Shown piece after piece: positions 33,229-43,332 of a stretch of DNA of 64,000 bases (positions are counted from its first letter, which is position 1; the number at the start of each line of letters is the position of its first letter). This stretch comes from Periplaneta americana (Eukaryota; Arthropoda; Insecta; Blattodea; Blattidae). The DNA is taken from positions 100,753,001 through 100,817,000 of the forward strand of contig NC_091117.1 in the NCBI RefSeq assembly GCF_040183065.1, written 5' to 3'. The notes below the pieces were generated by a model, which made no database searches, was not told the origin of the DNA, and saw nothing but the letters and a program-made list of their open reading frames with translations. The position numbers and the translations under genes are program-made.

Positions 33229-33420
33229 CAGGATGAGTATTGGGAAGCACAACCGCGTTTGAATACCCGCCATTATAATAGTTTGGCTGTGAATGGTCAT
33301 GAAAGCACCGGAAGATGCAAGGACCAGGAACACAGCAGTTCTGCAGATGGCTCCCAAGCCGAAACTAGTCAACTAGGCATCTATAACTTAGTTCTAATAA
33401 ACACGTGGAAGTTATAATAT
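33229..33420 (+). repeat. Possible Penelope-type repeat end with CGAAA hairpin motif
   Basis: Contains CTGCAGATGGCTCCCAAGCC, then GAAACTAGTCAACTAG. The stem GGCT/AGCC directly before GAAA is followed by a CTAG/CTAG stem. Similar CTGAAGATG-stem-CGAAA arrangements occur at 55439 and (minus) about 63665. Assignment to Penelope-like elements is an inference from this motif alone. Confidence 0.3.
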
Positions 33421-33943
33421 ATTATATTCAAGTGAAAGCAAAGTAACAGATGACCTTTATACTCAAGTTAGCATAATTAGTTGTACTTTAGGACATATTA
33501 CATAAAATCCAGATCACCCAGATACATATTACTTAGGTACCTCCTCAAACATAATGAAGCCACAAAATTATAAGAAAACTTCAAACAAATCGACTGACAC
33601 ACTGGAAGCGCTTGAATCAACAGTACAGCGCTAACACTCGACTAGATTGACGTTACTGATGTTGCCGCTAGACTAACTTACGGAACACGGCCATAGAATA
33701 CTGTCATATTCTAAAACTTACCATTATACCATTACCCACTCTCACCTATTATTATGAATAAAGTATTATTATATAGCTGTAGTATAGATTCCATAGACAG
33801 TCTCTTGTAATTTCTGGGAATCCCATTGTAGCAACAACGGTTTGAAATACTAAAAATAATGTGCCGCTTGTTTACGCACTGATCTTCCGCGTCCTATAGG
33901 CGAACTCACTGTGCTGTTATTGCCATCTGGTATAAACAACTGA
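33421..33943. other. No feature recognised
   Basis: No coding or repeat signature seen. Confidence 0.5.
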
Positions 33944-33994
33944 CTCATAGTCAGTGGCGGCTCATACATATTTAATGCCTAGTGCCAAAATCAG

Positions 33995-34066
33995 TGGTAG
34001 ATCCAGGATACCCTAAGGGGGAGGGTAACTCTTTTTCCTACTATTTCCTCCCTGGATCCGCCTATG
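33995..34066. repeat. Short inverted-repeat (MITE-like) segment
   Basis: GTAGATCCAGGATACCC at about 33995 and CCCTGGATCCGCCTATG ending at 34066 are imperfect inverted repeats. The right edge equals the TIR of the hAT element at 11695-12465. Confidence 0.45.
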
Positions 34067-34092
34067 GTCTAAACCAAAGACAAGAAATAAGC

Positions 34093-34093
<1 letters not shown>

Positions 34094-34149
<56 letters not shown>
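34094..34149. repeat. (AAT)n microsatellite, left part
   Basis: About 18 units, continued on the other side of the inserted hAT at 35669. Confidence 0.95.
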
Positions 34150-35666
34150 TAGAGACAAGAATTCGTTGCAAATGCATGTTTTTATAGGAACATAGGACAT
34201 AGGTCAAACTTAGTACTTATCCATTTCATTATTTCCCGGTTCCAAATATGTGTACTTTTCCCGTGCATATTTGCATGTTTTCGACTTTTTGTGGATAAAA
34301 ACATCCATAATACATATTTAGGTAATTTTTAGCTTAATAATGCATATAATATAGATTACATTCAGTTCAAATGCATGTTTTAATGGTTTTATGTGGACAC
34401 CTCAGTTTCTCGATTTTATGTCCCATAATTTAGCTTCAGGAATCAGGATTGAAGAAGAAAAAGAAAAGAACTAAATAACAGAAAAATTAAATAAAATGTT
34501 AAGATTTTCACAATAAGGTGTTAGAAGACCTTTCCCTGGACGGAAGTCCACTTTTACAACACTTTACCGACGACCCTCTATACACTGCGTGTCATAAATG
34601 AATTTATTACGTTGGATATTTTGAGAATAGTAAGTAGAGAGGAAATATAGAGGGTTCAAGGAAATTGCCGACAAATAATTTAGGTCAAAAGCATTCTCTT
34701 TCAGGGAGGTTGTAAATTCTCTTCCTTTTCTAGTACTAGGAGCAATTTAGATTCTTCTAAAATTGGAATCATCATTAAACTGTGTTTGCAGTGTGTGAAT
34801 ATCGTAAGTTGTTAATGTGCTTGTTTATTCTGTTTGCGCGTGTTAATGTGGTTCTAATATGTTTCCAATTTAAAGATTCCAAAAGTGTACTCTTTGCACA
34901 GTGGATTACAGTAAAGGAAAAGATTTTATTAGGTCAGATGAGGATGTCGTATTTTGCGACTGTTGAAGTAAAGAGTTAAGCAATGCTGTTCTGTTTCCGA
35001 ATATTTTATATGACAATTGTTCTTTGTAAAAAATTACAAAACTTGTTTAAAATAATTATTAAATTACGATGTCCGTTTTTAAATCGTATCTAGGTAACCG
35101 TAAGGTTTATTATAATTTCAGATGAAATGTACTAAAAAATTTCAAGTCGACCAGTATGTCGCATCTGTTTCACACACTGCAAGAATGCAACAAAAGAAAG
35201 AATCTTCAAAGAATTTCATAGATCCCTCAGTTATGCCCGTGGGAAAGTGAATGTAGCGGCGAAAAACAAATTGGACAGGGTCATAAATGCTAACCCGGAC
35301 TGCGGATTCTTTTGTTCAGAGAAGAAGGTTATTTGTGGCGAAAACTTGACTGAAGAATTTGACCTGACACTGTCACAAATATGTTCATTCAAGTTTAAAC
35401 CTGTAACTTCTTGCAATATAGAGAGGTCATTTTCTGCCTACAAAAACATATTGACTGGCAAGTGCAGGAACCTCACAGAAACCAATTCAAAAATGTTGTT
35501 AGGTTTTTAACTGTGCAAAAAAAGTGAAGTGAAATAAGACATTTGAAACAAAAATAAAAGTGCATATTTTAATGTATTTTTCGCTTGATCATGCATATTT
35601 CATTGTATGATAGTGCATGAATGCATGCATATTTTGGGATTTTATAGTGCATGAAGTTCTCGTCTC

Positions 35667-35668
<2 letters not shown>
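34150..35668 (+). mobile_element. CGGBP1-type hAT element sitting in an AAT microsatellite
   Basis: The termini are TAGAGACAAGAATTC at 34150 and the complement of TAGAGACGAGAACTTCATGC at 35668. AAT repeats flank directly on both sides, so the 8-bp duplication cannot be told apart from the microsatellite. Subterminal ATGCAT motifs are numerous. A transposase remnant lies at 35121-35510. Confidence 0.75.
35121..35510 (+). pseudogene. CGGBP1-like hAT transposase remnant
   Basis: After a good acceptor (TATAATTTCAG|ATG) the frame reads MKCTKKFQVDQYVASVSHTA ... KESSKNFIDPS, like the end of the BED-type zinc finger of CGGBP1-like proteins. It then stops at 35248. A second open frame (35247-35510) reads CSFKFKPVTSCNIERSFSAY, KNILTGKCRNLTETNSKM. 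This is the hAT dimerisation tail (F...P....ERSFS..K..L...R..L...N). The catalytic middle is deleted. Confidence 0.7.

Positions 35669-35730
<62 letters not shown>
35669..35730. repeat. (AAT)n microsatellite, right part
   Basis: About 20 units. Its presence gives a spurious poly-Asn frame. Confidence 0.95.
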
Positions 35731-36416
35731 CACTCACCAAAATTTATACAACTGGAGCACTTGAGCACTTTTGTTGACCAGGTTAATATGCGCGATAGAT
35801 AAAACCCATTAGCCGATTCTTCTGACTTGAAAATAAATTCATCATTTTTTTGTTGAAGTTGTCTATTTTGCAAACAAAACTCCTCAGATTCATCGTGCCC
35901 TCTTAGTGCTAAATCTAGTGCCCCACAAAATCGTATGCAATTTATTATTAAATTTAACACATATCTGTTTTTATCAACTTGCTCATTGTGTTTTTCAATC
36001 GCGAGTCTGTAGTGTGAATTTAACTGAGTTTCAGTGTTCGCTTTACCCAGCATAGGCAAACTGAAGACGTTATTCATATTAACCTTTGACTTAAGATGTG
36101 TTTTTGTTTTACCCCATAAATGTACTAAATCTGTCACACCCACTTTTGACCAGCTAAGTTCACCTCCGAACAGAACACACGGGAAACAGAAGAACGCATT
36201 TTCCGCATCACATCCACACAACCAGTTGTTTTTTAAATAAATATCTGGGTTGAATTTGCGAGATCTGTTAACTTTAGCACTTTGCTGCTTTTGATGAATA
36301 TTTAAGTGCGGTGTTGGTCTGCCTAATTCTTTAACACGAAGTTTGTTTTCATATGTTAATGTTAAAAGCGGAGATTTCAATAAAGCGCCAACCGAATTCA
36401 TTTTTTCACAGTACAC
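35731..36416 (-). pseudogene. ZMYM1-like hAT transposase, N-terminal part
   Basis: An open frame of 228 codons. The likely start is MNSVGALLKS (about 36401). It contains a TTF-type zinc finger (NNWLCGCDAENAFFCFPCVL followed by FGG, then W...G..DL.HL....K.H). The start of the DUF4371-like region follows (NRYVLNLIINCIRFCGALDL, ALRGHDES). The family uses this finger for DNA binding ahead of the catalytic domain. Similarity fades after DESEE, and the frame ends a few codons before the AAT array, so the RNase-H-like core and dimerisation domain are lost. The sequence is otherwise free of stops. Confidence 0.8.
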
Positions 36417-36976
36417 AACACGATAACACGACCACTATTACGATGACAATCTCACGACTTAACACGTTCACACAACAATTGGTACTGTTGTAGAAATAAT
36501 AAAGTGAAAACTTTCTCAAGCCAACCTGGAGAGATTTTATTATCTTATTGTTGCAGTCTTCGCTCTAAGAAACTTGTTCCGACAAAGCGGAAGGACAGAC
36601 AGAGCGAGAGGCAGTAAGGGATCGGCGTAGAAAATGGGGATGTATACAGTTTCACAAGCATTGCAAAAGCCGCGGCAAATTGTGCCTGGCACATTTTAGA
36701 TCATGTTTTAGATGCTGAAAAGGACGAGCAAACATGAAGATTGCGCGCGCATCCCATTATATTTCTTATGGGATGTAGTGCCTGGCACAGATCCATCCTC
36801 CAAACACTGGTTACAACGTGTTTCCCTGCAAAGATCATATTGACGGTAGAGTTTGTATAAGCGTAACTTGTTTCTCTCAGATTTTGAGCGGAAAATATGA
36901 ATTCCCCTTTTCCTTCTGTATTCCGGTAGTGCCATGGCACAACGGCACTACCTCTAAAGCCGCCCCTTCTCATAGT

Positions 36977-37328
36977 TGTTTCCCATAGCCTCCACATTTT
37001 TAACGCACTATTTCAGCCCTGGGCACAACGGGGAAGTGAAACGGAACTCAGAAACCTCCGCCCATGTCCTTTTCGCTTATACCGCCTTACAAACAAACGC
37101 ACAGTAGGTACCGTGCATCAGTGATGGATTTCAGTCGACCAGAGAGAGCCAAAAGTTCGTAAAACTATGAAGTCTGTCTTATACATTCCGTCACTGAGCA
37201 ATGTTTACCTTCCTGTTTACTTGTCTCCGCTGGAGAAGGTAGAGTGGGGAGTTAGAAGGAAATCTTCAGTGACTCGATTAAGGTATTATTGTCCAGGCCT
37301 GCACTGTTCTATGATATTACTACCGATA
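36977..37328. other. No feature recognised
   Basis: No coding or repeat signature seen outside the hAT border. Confidence 0.5.
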
Positions 37329-37333
37329 CAAAT

Positions 37334-37400
<67 letters not shown>
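37329..37400. repeat. (AAT)n microsatellite
   Basis: About 24 units. Confidence 0.95.
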
Positions 37401-37403
<3 letters not shown>

Positions 37404-37746
37404 CATTGATAACAGTAGTAATGCGGAATGTGGAAATGATTTCACGTCTGTAATTCACCGGGATAAGTAACGGACTAAAGCTTGCAATACTGACTGAATT
37501 CCGGCTGAATTGTATTCTTTATTACAATTCATCTGATATGCGACACGCTTCTGAATTAAAGATAAGATCTGAATGCTGACCTCGATCTTCTTCCTCCACC
37601 AATCCAAAACACTCTAAATCAGTAATATTCGATCTTTTTTCTAGTGTATCCCCAAAATACACTTTTTTTACCTTCGTACTCCTAAATTGCATTGCAATTA
37701 TGTAACAAATGACAAAAGACTATGATTCATGTTGAATTCAAAATAA

Positions 37747-37747
<1 letters not shown>
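37401..37747. other. No feature recognised
   Basis: AT-rich spacer between two microsatellites. Confidence 0.5.

Positions 37748-37815
<68 letters not shown>
37748..37815. repeat. (ATT)n microsatellite
   Basis: About 22 units. Confidence 0.95.
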
Positions 37816-38510
37816 CAATAGTTATTATCGCAGTAATAATAGTAATGAATTATTTAAAATATTACTGTAGGGAAGAAAAACAAGACTTGTTGATATTGTA
37901 AAAGAAAATATTATGTAAACTGCAATAATTACACCACTCAGCATGGGTTCTGCGGACTATAAACTAAACAGTTTTACTTGTCAAGTTTTCCGCGCTGATT
38001 ACGAATGTAGTTTTTACCTAACACGTCAGAATTTTCCATAAATCTTATATTTTTATTTTATGTATAAAATAGAATCAATTTGTAAGTGCTTTTAAATTTT
38101 GGAACTTTGTATAACTTTTACGGACACAAAATACTTCAGTCTTTTAACAGTAATCAGAGGAAGAATAACGCCTTGGAAAGTTTCAGTGATCCTCACCTGT
38201 ATACTCGAGATGCGGCTTCTTTTGTTGCATTTCCCCTTATTTTAGACTTATTGAAAACACTCGGAGACGAAATGTCTGGGGCCGATAAAAAAAGTTATTT
38301 TTTTTTCTTTTATCATATTAATAATGTAAAAAGAAGTGCTTATATAAAATTTGGTCACTCGACCGCAATTACGAGGGCCGTAAAAAATAAGTTCGCCAGG
38401 GGCCCTTAACAAAAGAAAACACATTTTCATTGGAAAAATTCATTGGATCAGACACAGCTATTGATGAGCTATTTTTCAACTTATTTCCCACTGAAATTGA
38501 GACATTTGTC
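37816..38510. other. No feature recognised
   Basis: The plus frame 38086-38409 shows no motif I can name. Confidence 0.4.
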
Positions 38511-38603
38511 ATACCATGGGATCGACAGAGAGGTGCAGACGGATGTCAAACGCAGGTTCCGAACTCAGGCGCCTGACTTCTACGTCACCAAGATACAAAA
38601 ATT
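38511..38603 (+). pseudogene. Mariner-type transposase C-terminal scrap
   Basis: Reads HGIDREVQTDVKRRFRTQ then APDFYVTKIQKLI. This resembles the E.Q..V..WF..QA.DFY..GIQKL end of mariner-type proteins, just before the usual RYDKCL. The TAA array replaces what should follow. Confidence 0.5.
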
Positions 38604-38604
38604 G

Positions 38605-38661
<57 letters not shown>
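38604..38661. repeat. (AAT)n microsatellite
   Basis: About 19 units directly abutting the transposase scrap. Confidence 0.95.
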
Positions 38662-38665
38662 TAAT

Positions 38666-38705
38666 GGGTTATTTTCCTGAAAATCTAGGCGCCTTTAGTG
38701 AAAAA

Positions 38706-38707
<2 letters not shown>
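38666..38707 (+). repeat. Fragment duplicated at 39617-39660
   Basis: GGTTATTTTCCTGAAAATCT, then AGGCGCCTTTAGTGAAAAAT. It encodes YFPENLGAFSEK, the same coding phrase as in the pseudogene at 39425. Confidence 0.8.

Positions 38708-38708
<1 letters not shown>

Positions 38709-38757
<49 letters not shown>
38709..38757. repeat. (ATT)n microsatellite
   Basis: About 16 units. Confidence 0.95.
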
Positions 38758-38762
38758 GTCCT

Positions 38763-38868
38763 TATACTGCTTGTACCTAGAGGACATCGTCGACCAGGAA
38801 GACCTTTAAGAAGACTGCTAGATGGGGCCGAAACAGGTCTACAGAGGCCTAATTCGTGAAGGATGATG
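38763..38868 (+). pseudogene. LINE-like coding scrap
   Basis: Reads PRGHRRPGRPLRRLLDGAET then GLQRPNS and a stop. The basic GR.RPGRP..R pattern resembles the C-terminus of LINE ORF2 proteins. Short, so tentative. Confidence 0.35.
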
Positions 38869-38874
38869 ATGATG

Positions 38875-38913
<39 letters not shown>

Positions 38914-38990
38914 TTATTTATCTATTTATTTATTTATCTATTTATTTATTCATTCATTCACTCATTTATTTATTTATTTATTTGTACTGA
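38869..38990. repeat. (ATT)n followed by (ATTT)n microsatellites
   Basis: ATG/ATT triplets to about 38910, then ATTT/ATTC tetramers to about 38990. Confidence 0.9.
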
Positions 38991-39127
38991 CAGTTTAGGC
39001 CATAGGGCCTTCTCTTACACTCTACCAGGTCACAAAGTATACATGCAGTGAAAATTTAACAAATAGGTAAAAAGAACAGAATACTAACATAACTTATTAC
39101 AAAAAAATAATAATAACATACGTTTTT

Positions 39128-39385
39128 TTTATTTTATTGGGTTATTTTACGACGCTGTATCAACATCTCAGGTTATTTAGCGTCTGAATGAAATGAAGGT
39201 GATAATGTCCGTGAAATGAGTCCGGGATCCAGCACCGAAAGTTACCTAGCATTTGCTCGTATTGGGTTGAGGGAAAAACCCGGAAAAAACCTCAACCAGG
39301 TAACTTGCCCCGACCGGGAATCGAACCCGGGCCACCTGGTTTCGCGGCCAGACGCGCTGACCGTTACTCCACAGGTGTGGACAAC
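39128..39385 (-). repeat. tRNA-derived SINE (family C)
   Basis: The minus strand has GGAGTAACGGTCAGCGCGTC (A-box region) and CCCGGGTTCGATTCCCGG (B box). A body ending GATACAGCGTCGTAAAATAA follows. The same family occurs at 61800-62035 and its 3' half at 26142-26335. Confidence 0.85.
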
Positions 39386-39424
39386 ATACGTTTACTGATG
39401 GAAAAAAAATGGTAGGTTCCCAAA

Positions 39425-39870
39425 TACGCAAGTTAATATTAGACAGTGAATTTGTAAATGTGATGAACGATATGGAGAAAAAACGCTTGGAATGGTTTCA
39501 AAATGGTAGTTCATAATTTCCTAAGGAATTATAAAGACCCTAATTATAAAGAAATTGTAGAAAATATGTTGAGGTTCAGAATATGAGTGTAAAGGTTCAT
39601 TTCTTGCATGCCCACCTGGGTAATTTTCCTGAAAATCTTGGCGCTTTTAGTGAAAAATATGTGAAAGGTTTCACCAGGACATAAAACAAATGGAAACTAG
39701 ATACCAAGGGAAATGGAATGTAAGTATGATGGCTGATTACTGTTCGATGTTTAAGAGAGGCTGTTCTTCAGAAACCATTTCTAGAAAGTCAAGAAAACGG
39801 AAATTTCAAGCAACGATCAGGGCAAGTTACACAAGAGTGAATATTATGCTACTAGCTTCATTATTCAGTT
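39425..39870 (+). pseudogene. Degenerate copy of a widespread arthropod repeat-encoded protein
   Basis: In three frames: VNVMNDMEKK, WNGFKMVVHNFLRNYKDPNY, KEIVENML; then KVHFLHAHLGNFPENLGAFS; then RFHQDIKQMETRYQGKWNVS, MMADYC, SRKSRKRKF. The phrase (L)KVHFLH.HL..FPENLG..S...GERFHQDIK.ME.RYQG.WN..MMADYCW is known to me from many arthropod uncharacterised proteins. I cannot name the element that carries it. At least two frameshifts; inactive. Confidence 0.55.
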
Positions 39871-40134
39871 ATTAGTTCCAATTTTATCACCAACTCTCAT
39901 TTATGCATGCTTAACAAACATAAACATGATATATTTATCTGTAAAATAAAACTTTCTCGTATTTTCGTTTTTTGTAAATTGTGAAAAATTCTGACGTGAT
40001 GGGGAAATTTGGAGGTCAGTTTCGAATACAGAACGAAAAATCTTTTAAGATTCACCTATCAGACCTAAGCAAAAAACATAAATAAAAAATGCAGGACTAT
40101 TGTTATCAACAAGCATAATAAAATATGTCAAATG
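39871..40134. other. No feature recognised
   Basis: AT-rich spacer. Confidence 0.5.
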
Positions 40135-40200
40135 TTTACATATGTCGTCAGTGGAATGATTACCCTCGGAGGTACGCGTACCACAGATTGAATACCACTG
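40135..40200 (-). mobile_element. hAT-like terminal fragment
   Basis: The minus strand from 40200 begins CAGTGGTATTCAATCTGTGG then TACGCGTACC. This is the style of a hAT terminus (CAGTGGT.CTCAA..TGTGG). The other end was not found. Confidence 0.35.
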
Positions 40201-41132
40201 CTGTAGACTTCTAGATGTTTCACTATGTAGTGCCAGCTCTATTATGTCCTTGTTGCTCTGAGGTATTTGCTTCTGAGGATTGGTTGTGATGAGAGATCAA
40301 GATGTCTATGCATTGCGTATAATCGTTTGGCGAAAAACGTTTACTTCCATCTGAGAATGAGTATTTATATTGCGTGTAAACATCAGTGTTGAATCTAGGG
40401 TGGTACCGGGAAGAAATTCCCCGTCGGCGATCATAGTTCCCTCCCCGGGTCTAATTGTTGTATATCTACTAAAATCTAATGATGCTTCTAATTTAATTCG
40501 ATTTTTTTATTTTCCACTATATTTGGTTAGAAAATAACTAGTGTGGAAATTCTGATTTAGCCGTGTCATTTTAAGAGTGCGACAACAATCGATGTGTGTG
40601 TCATAATTTTTGTAACAGCGATTCTCCGGACTCCTACAGTTAGAGTGTAGCCAACTTGGGGGTTTTCCCCCAAAATTTGGGAAGAAAATACTTTTAGAGG
40701 GGGAGTTTTAGGGGTATAAAAATGTTAGGGGTATTTTCAGGGGAAAGATAAATTTTAGTGGGTTTTTTTTTTAGTATTTTACTGAACCCCGTCATTAGGA
40801 TTTATTTTTTTAATTAATTATAGTGAAACTACTGTGTTGTGTAATTGAACAATTAATTTCACAATCATGAATCCTATCTTCGGCCGGCATCGCATCTTGT
40901 AAGCATTAGAGGTGGGGAAAAAATAACGTAACAGTTATTTTGGAACCGTTCCTTGTTTGGAACTGTTCCAAAAAGTAACAGCACCTTGGAACACTATGTT
41001 CCAAAATAACAGTGTTGCTCTGACCTAGTACGAAATACTTGCGGTTACAAATAGGCCTACTCGTTTCACTTTGGAACTACATTATGACAACGCCTGTTCC
41101 ACAGAACGGAACATGTTTGGTACTATTGAAAG

Positions 41133-41260
41133 CAGTGACGCCAACTTTTGAAAAACAGTAGGTGGGCTCAAACATTTGACGAGCCTTAAGTTAAATAAAT
41201 CTCACGATAAATTATTGGGTGGGCTCGGATTCCACGAGCCCATATAAGTTGGCGCCACTG
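41133..41260. mobile_element. 128-bp hAT-type MITE nested in hAT-D
   Basis: CAGTGACGCCAACTTTT at 41133 against the complement of CAGTGGCGCCAACTTAT at 41260. The inner GGTGGGCTC ... GAGCCCA repeats are also inverted. Flanked by ATTGAAAG (41125-41132) and TTTGAAAG (41261-41268), 7 of 8 identical. Confidence 0.8.
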
Positions 41261-42228
41261 TTTGAAAGCAGAATTAGGAATCCTTTCGTCGTATTGAAAT
41301 AAATGTTGGAAACTAAAGTAAAAGATAAATAGTAAAGATACGAAGATAGCCTTTAAAAAATGTACACACTATCTTGGAGCTGATGTTAATTAAGTATAGG
41401 ATTCTATCAAATAACATAATGCCTGTATTATAGGAACTACATTGTGAATTTTATCAAGGGAGATGAAAATATATAGGTTATGTTTTATTTCCAAATATTT
41501 TACAGTTTTAGTTTCATTGCCAATTCTTGAAATTAAACTAAAATCTGTTGAAACATGACTGTATTATTGAAGTTCTTTTGTTTAAAAAAAAGTACAACGG
41601 TAAATTTTCATATTTCATTACAATGAGATTATTATTCTTCATGACGATACATTATTAATACGAATTTTAGCACGGCCAAAATTATTATAGCTTTTATTTA
41701 CGCATTTTTGGAGAAATTGAACACTACTGTGACCTTCAGCTGAGCAGAAGAGGAAGAATAGGTTAGGTTTTATTTACCACTGGGATCCATTTCGATTTCG
41801 TGACCAATTTACAAATAATTTAAAATTACATTACATTTCCTGCTTCGAACAAACCTGATCTACGAATTCAATTTAGCATTAGAAAAGATTTCATTTCCAG
41901 GAATTCACATCTCGACTCATTATGACATCGTACTGCATCACAAGTATGTGACCATTTAGCGTCCGTACATGTTCTTAAATACCACTGTTACATTACGTAC
42001 TAGTAGTACGTGGCTCTTCCACTGTTACAAAAAATACTTGCTGTTACAAAAAATAACTTGCTGTTACAAAAAATACTCGATGTTATGGAACTACATTATG
42101 AGTCATGACTATAAAATAACGTAACGGCCTGTTCCAAACCAACACTGTTACATTGCATACTAGTAGTACTGTACCTGTTATACAAAATACTTGCTGTTAC
42201 ATGTTACAATATACTCGATGTTATGGAA

Positions 42229-42293
42229 CACGGCCGACTTGATGATACCTTCGCTTTCAAAGGTGAAGCGAAGCTAGCATCAAGTCGGCCGTG
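42229..42293. repeat. 65-bp near-perfect hairpin
   Basis: CACGGCCGACTTGATG at 42229 pairs with CATCAAGTCGGCCGTG ending at 42293. An inner CTTCGCTTTCA / TGAAGCGAAG stem continues it. ATGGAA-like sequence lies on both sides, consistent with a small foldback insertion into the ATGGAACTACATTATG repeat of hAT-D. Confidence 0.85.
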
Positions 42294-42676
42294 AATGGAA
42301 CTACATTATGACAACCGTTGCTGCAGTGTTATCAATTTACCGACTTTGTCACTAGATCTGGCTACTTTTAACAATTTTCAGGGACAAAATAAATACCAAC
42401 TTTTTATCCTGAACTGGCGTCTTGCATTAATACGTGTATAACGTAACTGGTTTCGTGGTGTCAATACTGTCAGTATGACTTCTGGACTTTCTCATGGCCC
42501 TCGACTTATACTATTGCCTTTTTTACCCAAATGTTTGCATAAACTACTTTGACTAAAGGGTTTTAACAAAAATAAATTGTCACACGCTTCACAGAATGAC
42601 AGAACTGAATTTAGGGACTTGACTCTGGAGGAGTTTCGTTCATTCCTGGTGTGTTTTATTTTGGTACAGTTTCCAC

Positions 42677-42678
<2 letters not shown>

Positions 42679-42719
<41 letters not shown>
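42679..42719. repeat. (TA)n microsatellite
   Basis: About 20 TA units near the right end of hAT-D. Confidence 0.95.
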
Positions 42720-42721
<2 letters not shown>

Positions 42722-43332
42722 GCGTAGGCTATAAAATATATGGTGGTACTGTTATTTTGGAACTGTTATTTGGAACCTAGTATTTTCATGGAACTGGAAC
42801 AGTTGGAACTGTTACGAGAAAATAACAACTTTTCCCATCTCTAGTAAGCATGTTTTCTCCCTTGCTCTCTTTATACTCGTAGGTTATCGTATTATGACGC
42901 TCTCTCCCGCCCCATTGTCGAGTTGCAGAGGTACTATGCTTAGGTCATGTCCTACGCAACAATGTAAAATGTTGTTATATAGTTGTCCCGATCTAAATTT
43001 ATTTATAACTTTTGATATATCTGATTTCCATTTCTGTCATATTCTGCACCAATATTTTCTTAATTAGATCTGATTTTATTCATTTTATATTAAATATGTG
43101 CGACAATTGCCAGTTACGTGAGCTATGAATAGCATGTTTAGTTTGAAACTTGCCTGCTTGCCCGCGTAAAAGTCGGCACTCAGCAAGATGCAAGTGTTCT
43201 GTGTTCTGTAAAGGTACGAGTGGATATGAAAGTAATTATTGTTAAGCGGTATTATAACGTGTTATTACTGCAGTTTCTAAAATTTGATTTTTAAGTATTT
43301 GCGGTTGCAATAGTTACACTCTGTGTTCAAAT

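Larger units (their letters stand above)
33952..36968 (-). mobile_element. ZMYM/TTF-type hAT transposon with nested elements, 8-bp TSD
   Basis: The left end is CAGTGGCGGCTCATA at 33952. The right end, on the minus strand, is AAGGGGCGGCTTTAG at 36968, giving a matching GGCGGCT core. Both are flanked by CTCATAGT (33944-33951 and 36969-36976), the 8-bp duplication of hAT elements. The minus strand encodes the N-terminal part of a ZMYM1-like transposase. The C-terminal half is replaced by an AAT array carrying another hAT (34150-35668). Confidence 0.85.
40907..42843. mobile_element. hAT-D, non-autonomous, nested in hAT-B, 8-bp TSD
   Basis: The ends are TAGAGGTGGGGAAAA at 40907 and the complement of TAGAGATGGGAAAAG at 42843. 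GTAAGCAT flanks it at 40899-40906 and 42844-42851. The interior repeats phrases such as GGAACTACATTATGA and CTTGCTGTTACAAAAAATAC many times. It carries a 128-bp MITE, a hairpin and a TA microsatellite. Confidence 0.85.

Noticed and set aside
35617-35802. Poly-Asn frame (also poly-Ile and poly-Tyr frames at 37167, 38443, 38863 and 34013)
   Set aside because: Translations of AAT/ATT microsatellites.
42577-42780. Possible piggyBac-like phrase (FRDLTLEEFRSFLVCFIL)
   Set aside because: Too short. It ends in the TA microsatellite and no TTAA site or second block was found.
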